A DNA stretch of 64,000 nucleotides, taken from JABWBD01 sp040768665. Its GTDB lineage: Bacteria > Planctomycetota > Planctomycetia > Pirellulales > Thermoguttaceae. The translations under genes were made by a program, and so were the position numbers. Where the stretch lies: NCBI GenBank assembly GCA_040768665.1, contig JAXGMN010000009.1, positions 353,813 to 417,812 on the forward strand, read 5' to 3'. Below, piece by piece: positions 25,569 to 33,731 of the stretch. The notes beneath the pieces were generated by a model. The model ran no database searches. It had not been told where the DNA came from and saw only the letters and a list, made by a program, of their open reading frames with translations. Each line of letters opens with the position of its first letter. Within the stretch, counting starts at the first letter, position 1.

Positions 25569-27571
25569 CAACACCCGCCGCCCACGATCGCGCAACCATG
25601 GCCCCGCTTCAGGACTTCGTTGATCACTTCAGCCGGGAGAACCCGTTCTTTGCCAACCGGGTAAGCGATCCGGCGGGCGGTGAGCTGGACGTGGCCAGCA
25701 TCCATGACCGGGCGTTTCACGAACTGGTCGGCTACGCCGAGCAGGCCCATCGCGAGCAGACCGGGATCGGGGTGGTGGTCTGGGGCGAGGCCGGAATCGG
25801 CAAGAGCCACATGCTGGCCCGGCTCTGTCGCTGGTCGGAACGGGACAATGCGGCAAGCTGTGTGTTCCTGCACAACATACAGGCATCGCCCTCCCGCCTT
25901 CCTCGCTACGTGCTCAAGTGCGCCGTCAGCCGGTTGACGTGCGGACGCGCGAGGCAGTTCTACGATACGCCGCTCTGCCGGTTCATCGAACAAACCATCC
26001 CGGATCCACTCCCGTTGACCGGCGAGCTGCCCTCGCAGGCCGATGCCCGAGCAGCCCTGTTCCGTTTTACGGAGCGGCTTATCGGCAATCATCCTCATGC
26101 CGGAGCCGATGCCTATCGGGTGGCCGAGATCCTGTTTCGGTTCTATCTCTCGGCATACTGCGGGAAGAGGAATGCCGGAGGTGAACGCAGCGCGTCGCTG
26201 GCCGCCGGTTGGCTGGCCGGCGACGAACTCGCTCCGGACGAAGCGGCCAAGCTGGGGATCGCAGCGGTTGAATCGTCCGCGTTGGTCGACAACCAGGCGA
26301 TCGACAGCGCGCTGGTCGCGCTGGGTGAGCTGGCGTGGCACGGTGGGCTGCCGCTGGTGCTCGCGTTCGACCAGGTCGACAACCTCTTGCGCGGGCAGAT
26401 GGAAGCCTTGACGCATTTCCTCCATACGCTGATCGACCACGCACGCAATCTCCTGGTCGTTACCTCGGGCGTGCAGAGCAAGCTCATGGAGTTTCTCGAC
26501 GAGGGAACCATTCTCCGGGCCGCCTGGGAACGCATCGCGCAGGACGAATTGCGTCTGCAGCGAATCGGCGTCGAGCAGGCCCGACAGCTTCTGGAAGCAA
26601 GGCTCGAGCAATTCATCGACCCATTTGTGACGGTGGCGAAGATCAAGGAGCAACTCCAGGACGACTCGCTCTTTCCGTTGGGACGGAACTGGCTGAATAG
26701 GCGGATGGCCGGCCTGGTGGAGATTCGCCCACGCGACGCTCTCAACTGGGCAAGGCAGCGGTGGCGACAGCAGCAAGAGCGTCTGCGAGAGCTGGGAAGC
26801 GCAGTATGGCTGGCGAACTGGTCCAAGGTCGACGGAGGTTCTGAACCGGCGCCGGCCGGGGTCGTGTCGCCCGACGGTGATGATCTTCTCCAGAGCGTGG
26901 ACCTGCGGGTGAGCGAGAGAATTGAAGACCAGATCACCCAGCGCGACCGGGATCCCTCGGGGCTCCCCCCGGACACCGACAATCTCGCGGGTTTGGTGCA
27001 GTTGCTTCTCAACCAGTGCGTCGGTCGGCGGGGCTACGCAATCCAGGACCTGCAGTCGGCCGAACCGACGCGTGCCCGCCGCCAGCCGACCTGCCACATG
27101 TTGATCCGAAACCGCGGCGATCAGATCGAGTCGCGCACGGCGGTGACTTATGTTGCCACGACGAACCCGTCGGCGACGGCCCTGGCCCTCCGCCGGATGC
27201 TCGACGATCCGGAGTTGCCGGACCGGATCCTTTTGGTTTCGGAAGAGCGACTTCCGCTGAACCTTGGGGCCAAGGGGCGGGAGTACTTCGAACAGCTCGA
27301 GAGCCGCGGACCGGGCCGTTTCGAACATGTCCAACTGACCTTTCGCGAATACGCGGAGCTCGACGCCTTGCAGGCGGCCGTCGGCGATGCGCGGAGCGGC
27401 GATCTCGAGGTGGAACTGCCCGGTGGCCGGTCGCTTCGGCTCGGCGAGGAGGAGGTGATCGAATCGCTCCACCGACAAGATCGCTACCGCCGGCACCGGC
27501 TCCTGGGGAAGTTGCTTGTCGAGCAGCGGTCGTCTGCCGGCCGCGGCGGTTCGGAAGACTCCGCCGGTTGA
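25565..27571 (+). CDS. large P-loop ATPase (AAA/STAND-like)
   Basis: A 668-residue protein. Walker A GEAGIGKS is at residues 74-81 and Walker B LVLAFDQVDN near 265, followed by a sensor-like LLVVTSGVQSK. After the ATPase and a helical part (to about 430) comes a C-terminal alpha/beta domain (CHMLIRNRGDQIESRTAVTY ... DRILLVSEERLPLNLGAKGR) that could be a nuclease-like or recognition domain; no catalytic motif is certain. Its start lies within the stop of the preceding gene. Possible roles are defence, DNA transposition or regulation. Confidence 0.72.
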   Translation: MTTPAAHDRATMAPLQDFVDHFSRENPFFANRVSDPAGGELDVASIHDRAFHELVGYAEQAHREQTGIGVVVWGEAGIGKSHMLARLCRWSERDNAASCVFLHNIQASPSRLPRYVLKCAVSRLTCGRARQFYDTPLCRFIEQTIPDPLPLTGELPSQADARAALFRFTERLIGNHPHAGADAYRVAEILFRFYLSAYCGKRNAGGERSASLAAGWLAGDELAPDEAAKLGIAAVESSALVDNQAIDSALVALGELAWHGGLPLVLAFDQVDNLLRGQMEALTHFLHTLIDHARNLLVVTSGVQSKLMEFLDEGTILRAAWERIAQDELRLQRIGVEQARQLLEARLEQFIDPFVTVAKIKEQLQDDSLFPLGRNWLNRRMAGLVEIRPRDALNWARQRWRQQQERLRELGSAVWLANWSKVDGGSEPAPAGVVSPDGDDLLQSVDLRVSERIEDQITQRDRDPSGLPPDTDNLAGLVQLLLNQCVGRRGYAIQDLQSAEPTRARRQPTCHMLIRNRGDQIESRTAVTYVATTNPSATALALRRMLDDPELPDRILLVSEERLPLNLGAKGREYFEQLESRGPGRFEHVQLTFREYAELDALQAAVGDARSGDLEVELPGGRSLRLGEEEVIESLHRQDRYRRHRLLGKLLVEQRSSAGRGGSEDSAG

Positions 27572-27792
27572 GCTGCGTGGGTGCAGCGAGCCGATGGAAC
27601 GATCGTGGATTCGCTGATTGAGCCTTTTTCGGCTTGCGGTTGGACGAGTCGGCGACGCTTTCCTGAAATCGTACTGCGCCAAGGTCGCACTTCCCGGCAA
27701 TCCGACCGTTCCGTACAATTTCCCTCGGCGCGGGCAGCCCATCGGCAACACGCGGTTCCGATCCCGTGATCCCCCAAGCTTGAACGAACCCG

Positions 27793-28056
27793 ATGGAATA
27801 CTCCAGCCAGTGGCAGCAGCAGAAATACGACGATGTCTTCGAGTCGATACGGCGGTACGTTCACCGCCGGAAGGCCGACGATCCCGATTTCACCATCGAC
27901 GTGCTCAAGCGGTTGCTGGAAACCCAATATATCAACGAGGGCGACGACTGGGCCGGGAGAGGATCCGTGCAAAACATCACGCACGCGGCCACCGTTGCGG
28001 CCTATGAGGCGTCGCTTGTCGAATGGCAGGAGGAACTCAAGCGGCAAGGACGGTAA
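27793..28056 (+). CDS. small conserved-type hypothetical protein
   Basis: An 87-residue protein (MEYSSQWQQQKYDDVFESIR, later LLETQYINEGDDWAGRGSVQ) with charged helices and no known motif. The reading frame, composition and ATG look genuine, and I recall similar small planctomycete hypothetical proteins. It is 221 bases after the ATPase gene on the same strand and may be a third member of that locus, although the gap (no other gene in it) argues for its own promoter. Confidence 0.6.
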   Translation: MEYSSQWQQQKYDDVFESIRRYVHRRKADDPDFTIDVLKRLLETQYINEGDDWAGRGSVQNITHAATVAAYEASLVEWQEELKRQGR

Positions 28057-28058
28057 CC

Positions 28059-28169
28059 GTTCACGGGGCGATCGGGGACTGGTACATTTTTCGGCCGATT
28101 GATTTATTTGGCGGCATAAGCGCCGGCTGAAAACATGGACCTGTCCCCACTACCTTCCGCCCCGTGAAC
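28059..28169. repeat. nested REP-like hairpin element
   Basis: The outer arms GTTCACGGGGCG (28059-28070) and CGCCCCGTGAAC (28158-28169) are perfect complements. Inner arms GGGGACTGGTACATTTTTCG (from 28074) and the complement of AACATGGACCTGTCCCC (to 28148) match imperfectly. It lies between convergent genes and may terminate both. Confidence 0.75.
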
Positions 28170-28196
28170 CGTTGCGCAAGGAATCTGACCGCAGGA

Positions 28197-29030
28197 TTAT
28201 GGCCGGCTGTGCTCGAGGATAAACTCGACGATCGGCGTGGGGTCTTTCAAGGAATGGGGATGATGGCCGACGCCCGGCTTCACGATGACGGTGATCGAGC
28301 CCCCAAGCCGGCGATAGCGCTGCTCGAGAATCCGGGTGTTTTCCTCGATGGGCACCACCTCGTCGGCATCGCCGCAGACGTGCAAGAGCGGCACACCGGC
28401 TTCGGCCAGCGGCTTGAGATTGTCGATCGGATTGGCCCGGTAGGCGAGCGCTTCGGCTTCCGTCAGGCCGTAGGCGGCCAGGCATTTCTGCCAGCCTGGC
28501 GGGCTGCCCGGGCTTCTTCCTTTCCCGCCCGGCCAACTCTTGAAATCGCACACCGGGGCGTCGGCGTAGATGCAAGCGACCTTGTCCGGATTTGCCGCCG
28601 CCCAGTTGTAGATGATCAGTCCGCCTCGGCTCATTCCCTCCAGGGCCGCTTTGGGAGCGAACCCGTGCTGTTCGGTCAGATAACGGTAAAACGCGTTCCA
28701 GTGCGAAACGGCCTTCGGGCATCCGAACAAGTCGGCCACGTCCATGTAGACGAGGTGAAAACCTTTGTCCAGCAGCGCGAGATCGGTTTGCGGCTCATGG
28801 CCGAAAAACCTCGCCCGCCAGATCCACGGTTTGCCGGGCGCGACCGACTTCGGCACGACCATGTAACAGGTCCGGCCATCGACTTGGAACTCGTAGCGGT
28901 CGAACCCGTTCCAGGCCGACCTGGTGCCGGGGAAAGGCCGAGCCGAAGGCGCCTTTTCCCGGGCAAGCGATTGTCCGAAGCAGACGAGTACTGCAAGGAC
29001 CAAGAGCAGCATGCTTTGAGAATGTTTCAT
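28197..29030 (-). CDS. secreted alpha/beta hydrolase
   Basis: A 277-residue protein with a signal peptide (SMLLLVLAVLVCFGQSLA). The triad can be placed: Ser in LEGMSRGGLII, Asp in VCGDADEVVP and His in GVGHHPHSL. Early strands (WIWRARFFGHEPQTDLALLD) fit the sugar-degradation-associated hydrolases common in planctomycetes that act on acetylated or esterified carbohydrates. Substrate unknown. ATG 29030 is preferred to an adjacent TTG. Confidence 0.82.
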   Translation of the reverse strand: MKHSQSMLLLVLAVLVCFGQSLAREKAPSARPFPGTRSAWNGFDRYEFQVDGRTCYMVVPKSVAPGKPWIWRARFFGHEPQTDLALLDKGFHLVYMDVADLFGCPKAVSHWNAFYRYLTEQHGFAPKAALEGMSRGGLIIYNWAAANPDKVACIYADAPVCDFKSWPGGKGRSPGSPPGWQKCLAAYGLTEAEALAYRANPIDNLKPLAEAGVPLLHVCGDADEVVPIEENTRILEQRYRRLGGSITVIVKPGVGHHPHSLKDPTPIVEFILEHSRP

Positions 29031-29105
29031 CAATGGTTTCCCGGTTAGTCGTTCTGGTACGGCAGGTTGTGGACCAACGCTTCCAGGCTGACGCGGAGAT
29101 TTCGT

Positions 29106-29963
29106 TTACTTCACTTCGACGAGGCGGTCCACTCTCTCGGTTATCTTACTTGCGCGCTTCGGCGGTGTCAGCCGGTAGGCGATGAACGTCAGGTCGTCGG
29201 GCTTGCTCGGCTCGCCGGGTTCGAGGCTGTGCATGCGGCGGCGGCACGCTTCGGCCAGATCGGCGAGCACTTTCTTAAGCGCCCCTTTGCGGATGCGCTC
29301 GACGATCTCCGAGATACGCAGATTGTCGAACAGCCCGTCGCTTGCCAGGATCAGCGTGTCGCAAGCGGCCAACTCCACCGTGGAGCCAAGCTCGATCCGC
29401 ATATCGGCCGACCCGATGATATTGGAAACTACGTGGCGATCCTCATGGTGCATGGCTTCCGACGCGTCCAGCAGACCGGACTCAACGGCATAACCGACCG
29501 GGGAATGGGAGATCGTCTGAAACTTGATTCTGCCTCGCTGGCCAACCACGAGCATCATCGAGTCGCCGGCGTGGTAGGAGCGGACGGTCCGACCCTGAAT
29601 CTCGGCGACTGCCAGGGTCGTGCCGGCCCCCAGCCCCAAGGCTGCCACGGCCCGGTTTGCATTCTCAAAACCATTGAGGATCGCCGTACGCAGGCTGGCC
29701 TCGTTGTGGTCGGCCTGCTGGACCGATGCGATCAGCTCGGCCAGCGCCGCTCGCGAGGCCTGCTCGCCGGCCCGTTCGCCTCCCAAGCCGTCGGCGACCG
29801 CCAGCACACCGGCGTTTTCGTCGAACGGGATCAACGCTGCGCCGTCTTCGTTCGCGGTTTGTTTGTCGGGCGAACGCGTCGAGTAAACGGCAGCGGTTCC
29901 GTGGGCGAGCGGGTGGAATTCGCCCTGGGTCATCTCTTGGTTTAGAAGCAGCCGCGCGTCCAT
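29106..29963 (-). CDS. PP2C-type serine/threonine phosphatase
   Basis: A 285-residue soluble PPM/PP2C phosphatase. Metal-binding aspartates are in ANEDGAAL, VADGLGGERAGE (near residue 57) and ASDGLFDN (near 208), with the last in KPDDLTFIAYR. It removes phosphate from Ser/Thr residues with Mn/Mg. The small kinase gene at 30578 lies 600 bases away on the same strand and may be its counterpart (inference). Confidence 0.93.
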   Translation of the reverse strand: MDARLLLNQEMTQGEFHPLAHGTAAVYSTRSPDKQTANEDGAALIPFDENAGVLAVADGLGGERAGEQASRAALAELIASVQQADHNEASLRTAILNGFENANRAVAALGLGAGTTLAVAEIQGRTVRSYHAGDSMMLVVGQRGRIKFQTISHSPVGYAVESGLLDASEAMHHEDRHVVSNIIGSADMRIELGSTVELAACDTLILASDGLFDNLRISEIVERIRKGALKKVLADLAEACRRRMHSLEPGEPSKPDDLTFIAYRLTPPKRASKITERVDRLVEVK

Positions 29964-29999
29964 GCTTGTGGTCTCATCCCGCCATGAAGGGGCCCGGCT

Positions 30000-30449
30000 C
30001 TATTCTGCCCTCCCGTCCGGCTGGTGACAAGAGGGCCCCGGATTCGACTCCTCAAACGCCTCCCGCTCAAAAGGATTGTCGAAGTAGGGGTGCTTGCCCT
30101 TGAACCACAGCACACCCCAACAGAGGAGGTAAGCGGGAACGAACATCGGGCCCCACCGCTCATACTGCCGCACGTGGACGAGTTCATGCTCGCGGGCCCA
30201 CCGCAGGCAGATCTCATCGCGTGCCAGGACCGTGTGGCCGAACGTGACCGCCGAAGCGCCCTGGATCAGTGGAAACGTCTTCAGGAAGAAAGCCGGCCCC
30301 GCTCCCCAAAACTCGATGACACGCCCGGTCCGCTGCACGCGGCCGCCCAAGACAAGTGTGAGCAGCCCGATGCTCAGGCCGAAAAGCGTCCACGGCGACG
30401 CCCAAAGGAGTGCCAGAACCACCAGCAGAGTTTGTCCGAACCGTTTCAC
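30000..30449 (-). CDS. membrane protein with HELVH zinc-binding-like motif
   Basis: A 149-residue protein with a GTG start. An N-terminal hydrophobic hairpin (LLVVLALLWASPWTLFGLSI) is followed by REHELVHVRQYERWGPMFVP then AYLL. The HExxH motif with a following Gln-Tyr-Glu and a hydrophobic segment resembles small zinc-peptidase-like proteins. Whether it cleaves anything is unknown. It precedes the phosphatase gene in the same direction with 36 bases between. Confidence 0.7.
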   Translation of the reverse strand: MKRFGQTLLVVLALLWASPWTLFGLSIGLLTLVLGGRVQRTGRVIEFWGAGPAFFLKTFPLIQGASAVTFGHTVLARDEICLRWAREHELVHVRQYERWGPMFVPAYLLCWGVLWFKGKHPYFDNPFEREAFEESNPGPSCHQPDGRAE

Positions 30450-30473
30450 GTCAGCTTGCCGCGCCGGGTATTG

Positions 30474-30500
30474 GTAGGTCCCGCTTGCCGAGCGGGACCT
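30474..30500. repeat. palindromic repeat, first of an inverted pair
   Basis: GTAGGTCCCGCTTGCCGAGC plus GGGACCT. The core CCCGCTTGCCGAGCGGG is a hairpin with one bulge. Its inverted partner is at 30547-30571 and a third copy lies inside the gene at 17911-19500. Confidence 0.85.
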
Positions 30501-30546
30501 GGAATCAGGAGTCTCTCGGCGTTTGCCGAACGAGATCTGAGATCAC

Positions 30547-30571
30547 GTCCCGCTCGGCAAGCGGGACCTAC
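30547..30571. repeat. palindromic repeat, inverted partner
   Basis: GTCCCGCTCGGCAAGCGGGA plus CCTAC is the reverse complement of the copy at 30474. The 46 bases between them hold no gene. The pair sits between the kinase stop and the HELVH gene start. Confidence 0.85.
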
Positions 30572-30577
30572 TACCGG

Positions 30578-31315
30578 TCAATGCCACTGCATCGTCTCCA
30601 GGTACTGCCGGATCTGCCCCGCATTGCGGAACTTCTTGAGAATCAGCGTCCTCTTCAGCCCGCAGCAGATGGCTTTCACTTCCGGCGGGTGCTCCGCATA
30701 GTACCTGGCTCCGCCGATGGAATCGTAGAAGATGCGGATGAGATTGAACACATCCTCGTGGATGTTCTCCGGGTTGCCGGCGCCCCAGTGGAACATGTCG
30801 ACGAGCTTTAGATCGAACGAGAGGCCGTAGCGGCGGAGGATGATGTTTTCATCGTGGAGATCCCCGTGGTACTCGTGCACGTAATGGATCCCCTCAATTC
30901 CGGAAGCCAGGGCGTGCAGGAGGTGCAGGCCTTGGAACGCGGACAGCCGCCGGCCGGGCTGCCGGGCGATGAAATGAGCCAACAGCTCCCCTTCCACATA
31001 CTCAGAAATGAGCACGTGGACCCGCTGATTCTCGAACAGGATCGTTTCGTGCGTATGATACTGGATGAGGATCGGGCAGTGGCGGAGCTTGTGGAGCTTT
31101 TTGGCGTAGAAGGTCGACGTCCGATTGCCGCGATTTCGGTGCGGGAAGAAGAACTTGGCGGCGCGGAGGATGCCGGTGCCTTTTTCCCGCAACGTGTACA
31201 CCTCGCCCTCCCAGCCCGTGCCCAGAAGGGAAACGATCGTGTACTTCCCGGCGACCGGAGTGCCCGGGGAGAATCCAAATTGTTTGATCCGGCGGCTGGA
31301 GGTTGTCTTGGCCAT
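30578..31315 (-). CDS. small Ser/Thr protein kinase-like protein
   Basis: A 245-residue kinase-fold protein. Glycine-rich loop LLGTGWEGEVY, Lys in RAAKFFFP, hinge region SEYVEGELLAHF, catalytic loop HGDLHDEN (Asp and Asn present) and LVDMFHWG where DFG is expected, so the metal Asp remains but Phe-Gly is Met-Phe. The C-lobe is short. It may be active, with an unusual activation segment. No membrane helix. ATG 31315 was chosen; the open frame upstream runs into the REP element. Confidence 0.85.
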   Translation of the reverse strand: MAKTTSSRRIKQFGFSPGTPVAGKYTIVSLLGTGWEGEVYTLREKGTGILRAAKFFFPHRNRGNRTSTFYAKKLHKLRHCPILIQYHTHETILFENQRVHVLISEYVEGELLAHFIARQPGRRLSAFQGLHLLHALASGIEGIHYVHEYHGDLHDENIILRRYGLSFDLKLVDMFHWGAGNPENIHEDVFNLIRIFYDSIGGARYYAEHPPEVKAICCGLKRTLILKKFRNAGQIRQYLETMQWH

Positions 31316-31350
31316 GGTGTCGGAGCGCGCGGTGCGGATCAAGCGTGGCC

Positions 31351-31440
31351 TGATGAAAAAGGGGACAGGCACCGCAAGTAATCGTAGTTTGACGGGAGTG
31401 AAGATACAAAGTCTTGTGGAGCCAGTCCCCTTTTTCATCA
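31351..31440. repeat. REP-like hairpin element
   Basis: The left arm TGATGAAAAAGGGGACAGGC plus AC pairs with the right arm GAGCCAGTCCCC plus TTTTTCATCA; only the centre of the GGC/GCC segments differs. The spacer is about 46 bases. It lies between the kinase start and the CPBP gene stop. Confidence 0.85.
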
Positions 31441-31447
31441 CCCCGGC

Positions 31448-32062
31448 TCAGGCGTCGGGATTGCCGGAAGAAGGGCCTTTCAATCTTACTAGATAAACCA
31501 AGGCGAAGAAGTCGTAAACCCCGTGGGCGGCAATCGGCACCAGCAAATTCCCGCTGGCAGCAAAAAGCCAGCCCAGGTAGACCCCGATCAGCCCGGCGAG
31601 GACCGCGTAACTCGTGGTGATCGGGTGGAGCAGCCCGAACAGGATTGCTGCCGCAATGATGCCGATCCAGGTACCGATCCCGCCGCCGAACCATTCGGCG
31701 ATAGTCACCTGGACGACTCCCCGGAAGAGCATTTCCTCGCCCAGCCCCGCAAAGGCCGAAATGACGGCCATTTCGACCACCCGGCATTCGTGAAACAAGG
31801 GCACCAGGAGTTCATCGATCACGCGGGCGAGCCTCGCCAGCCGCCCTAGCGGCAGCCGCACGACGCCCAGCAATCCCAACAGCAACGGAATCCCGGCCGC
31901 CACCCCCCAGGCAGCCCCCTCCCAAGTCCATTGGATCATCGGCCAAGGCGGCCGATCAAGCCATGCCCCAAGGCCCACCGCCAGCAGTCCGAGACCGCCC
32001 TCGACAGCCACGGCCATGAACAGGAGTTGGGCAGGCGACGGCGGCGGCAGGTCGTCTTCCAC
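31448..32062 (-). CDS. CPBP-family intramembrane metalloprotease
   Basis: A 204-residue membrane protein with about six helices and a GTG start. The ABI/CPBP motifs are present: GLGEEMLFRGVVQ (EExxxR), FGLLHPIT and IAAHGVYDF. The family cleaves CAAX-processed or other membrane proteins, and bacterial members often serve bacteriocin self-protection or stress functions. No bacteriocin gene is visible nearby. Confidence 0.9.
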   Translation of the reverse strand: MEDDLPPPSPAQLLFMAVAVEGGLGLLAVGLGAWLDRPPWPMIQWTWEGAAWGVAAGIPLLLGLLGVVRLPLGRLARLARVIDELLVPLFHECRVVEMAVISAFAGLGEEMLFRGVVQVTIAEWFGGGIGTWIGIIAAAILFGLLHPITTSYAVLAGLIGVYLGWLFAASGNLLVPIAAHGVYDFFALVYLVRLKGPSSGNPDA

Positions 32063-32109
32063 GGTCTTTTGCCCGTTAGGCTGGCTCGAACTGAAAAAAG
32101 GGATTGCCC

Positions 32110-32159
32110 GGGGACCGGCTCATTTTGCGGAGTCTTCCGAGCAAAATGTGCCTGCCCCC
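32110..32159. repeat. REP-like hairpin element (CATTTTGC type)
   Basis: GGGGACCGGCTCATTTTGC and GCAAAATGTGCCTGCCCCC form the arms around a 12-base loop. It is almost identical over its length to the element at 44978-45026. Confidence 0.85.
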
Positions 32160-32181
32160 TCTCCTCGACAGGGTTCCCACC

Positions 32182-32209
32182 AGCCCGGCTGCTTCCGAGC
32201 AGCCGGGCT
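32182..32209. repeat. AGCCCGGCTGCT palindrome
   Basis: A perfect 12-base inverted repeat AGCCCGGCTGCT / AGCAGCCGGGCT with a 4-base loop. It is the bare hairpin of the 89-bp repeats at 40650 and 44685. Confidence 0.8.
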
Positions 32210-32241
32210 GATATGCGGGTAAATTCTCATCTGCCGCTCGC

Positions 32242-33666
32242 CTAAGGCGATTCTACCGGCTGAGGCCGATTGTCATAGGGCCGAAAGACGCGGTGGTCGT
32301 AGATGGTCAGGGCGCTCAGGGCGTGCGCGACCGCATCCGTGTCCCCAGGCGTCGCCGAGGCGGGGTTCCAGCGGGAGGCCATGCCGGTCAGGCCGTTGTC
32401 GAGGTAACTCGCCGCGCGGAGCATTTCCGCCGTCTGCAACTGACTTTCCGGAACCCAGTAGGCCAGCCACTGGAAAATGTGTCCGGTCGAGCGGAGCGAG
32501 ACCGGCAAATCCCGGCTTTCCCCGCGGGCAGCGAAGAAGCCGGGATCCCAACTCCCGTTGTCGTTCTGGACCGAGAGGGCATGGCGGAAGAACTCGCCCA
32601 GGAATTTTGCTGCCCGATCGTAGGGATCTTCGAGCGGTCGGCCGGCACGTTTGCGAGCGTCGACCGCATAGCTCAAACCGAGCAGGCGACTGGTGGCGGC
32701 AGAATCGTCGATTGCGACGGTCCGAGAGAGTTCCTCCTCGACGAGCCGCTCGAGCGACCAATCCTCGCCGAAATCGTTCTGCCAGGTCTCGTCGTCCGGA
32801 ACGTAGCAGGAAAGTCCGAGGAGCTTGAGAGATTGGTCCTGCCCCGCGCGGCAGGTCTGCTTCTCGCAGGAGACCAGATCGGCCACCGTGCCACGCTGTT
32901 GGCCCACGCGGAGTTCATACGTGACCGGAACGGCAAGCTGGCCGAGCACGGCGAGGAGTTGCGACGGTTGGGACTGCAGTCCGTAGCCGATGCGCGGAAC
33001 GATCCCGGCATTGCCGGCACGGAGCAGCCGATATCCGGCGCACGGGAAGTTCCAGCAGAGACAGCCTACTGCGTTGATCTTGTCGCTGCCGTGGCGAATC
33101 TCGGCCCTATACCCGAATGCCATCGCAAACAGGAGCACGTCGCCTGCCGTGTTGCTGCTGGTATTGAACGGCTGCTGGTAGTAGCGGGCGACGGTGCGGC
33201 GAATGCGATCGCGAAAGGCCGCCATCTCCTTGCTCAATTCGGGCATCCGCTCGGGCTTGGCAAGCGGTTCGGCCGTTTCTTCCGCAGACTCGCTCGTTTT
33301 CTCTGCCGGTTCGGCTGATTTCTCTGCCGGCTTCGGTGCGGTCAGGACGACCGGCGCTTCCTGCGTTTTCTTCTCCTCAGCCGCAGATTCGCCCGGCATG
33401 GGTTGCGGATCGATGTCGGTCGCCTCAGACACGCCGGCATCCTCGGAGATCTCGGGGCCCGGCGAGGCGTCGATGCGCGGCCGGACGGGATCCTGCTGCG
33501 GTGCCGGTTCTTCGACGGGCTCCGCGGGAGAGGCCGTCAGGGCCGGCCCGGTACGGTGCGGCAAGTCGGGCAAAATGTCCTCGGCAGAGAGCAGATCGGC
33601 GAGCGGTCCCATTGCGAGGATTGCAACGAGGATAAGATGCGGCGAAGCTTGCTTCAGCCAACGCAT
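32242..33666 (-). CDS. secreted acidic-linker protein with terpenoid-toroid-like C-terminal region
   Basis: A 474-residue protein. After a signal-like start (HLILVAILAMGPLADLLSA) is a long Pro/Glu/Ala-rich linker (about residues 28-150) and then a helical domain (about 150-460; FRDRIRRTVARYYQQPFNTS, HALSVQNDNGSWDPGFFA, STGHIFQWLAYWVPE). The QNDNGSW element with regularly spaced helices recalls the alpha/alpha-toroid (prenyltransferase and squalene-oxidocyclase-like) repeats of planctomycete ADP-ribosylation- or cyclase-type proteins; function unknown. AGGAGAATTC stands before ATG 33666; longer upstream frames were rejected. Confidence 0.7.
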   Translation of the reverse strand: MRWLKQASPHLILVAILAMGPLADLLSAEDILPDLPHRTGPALTASPAEPVEEPAPQQDPVRPRIDASPGPEISEDAGVSEATDIDPQPMPGESAAEEKKTQEAPVVLTAPKPAEKSAEPAEKTSESAEETAEPLAKPERMPELSKEMAAFRDRIRRTVARYYQQPFNTSSNTAGDVLLFAMAFGYRAEIRHGSDKINAVGCLCWNFPCAGYRLLRAGNAGIVPRIGYGLQSQPSQLLAVLGQLAVPVTYELRVGQQRGTVADLVSCEKQTCRAGQDQSLKLLGLSCYVPDDETWQNDFGEDWSLERLVEEELSRTVAIDDSAATSRLLGLSYAVDARKRAGRPLEDPYDRAAKFLGEFFRHALSVQNDNGSWDPGFFAARGESRDLPVSLRSTGHIFQWLAYWVPESQLQTAEMLRAASYLDNGLTGMASRWNPASATPGDTDAVAHALSALTIYDHRVFRPYDNRPQPVESP

Positions 33667-33731
33667 AGCAGAATTCTCCTGGGCCCCGGTTTGACGGAGG
33701 CGAAATGTCGAGTTGCCGCGGGGGAACAGCC

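Noticed and set aside
25544..27751. Minus-strand open frame of 735 codons, longer than the ATPase it overlaps
   Set aside because: The plus strand has Walker A and B motifs and a coupled start; the minus translation is low-complexity and basic with no motif.
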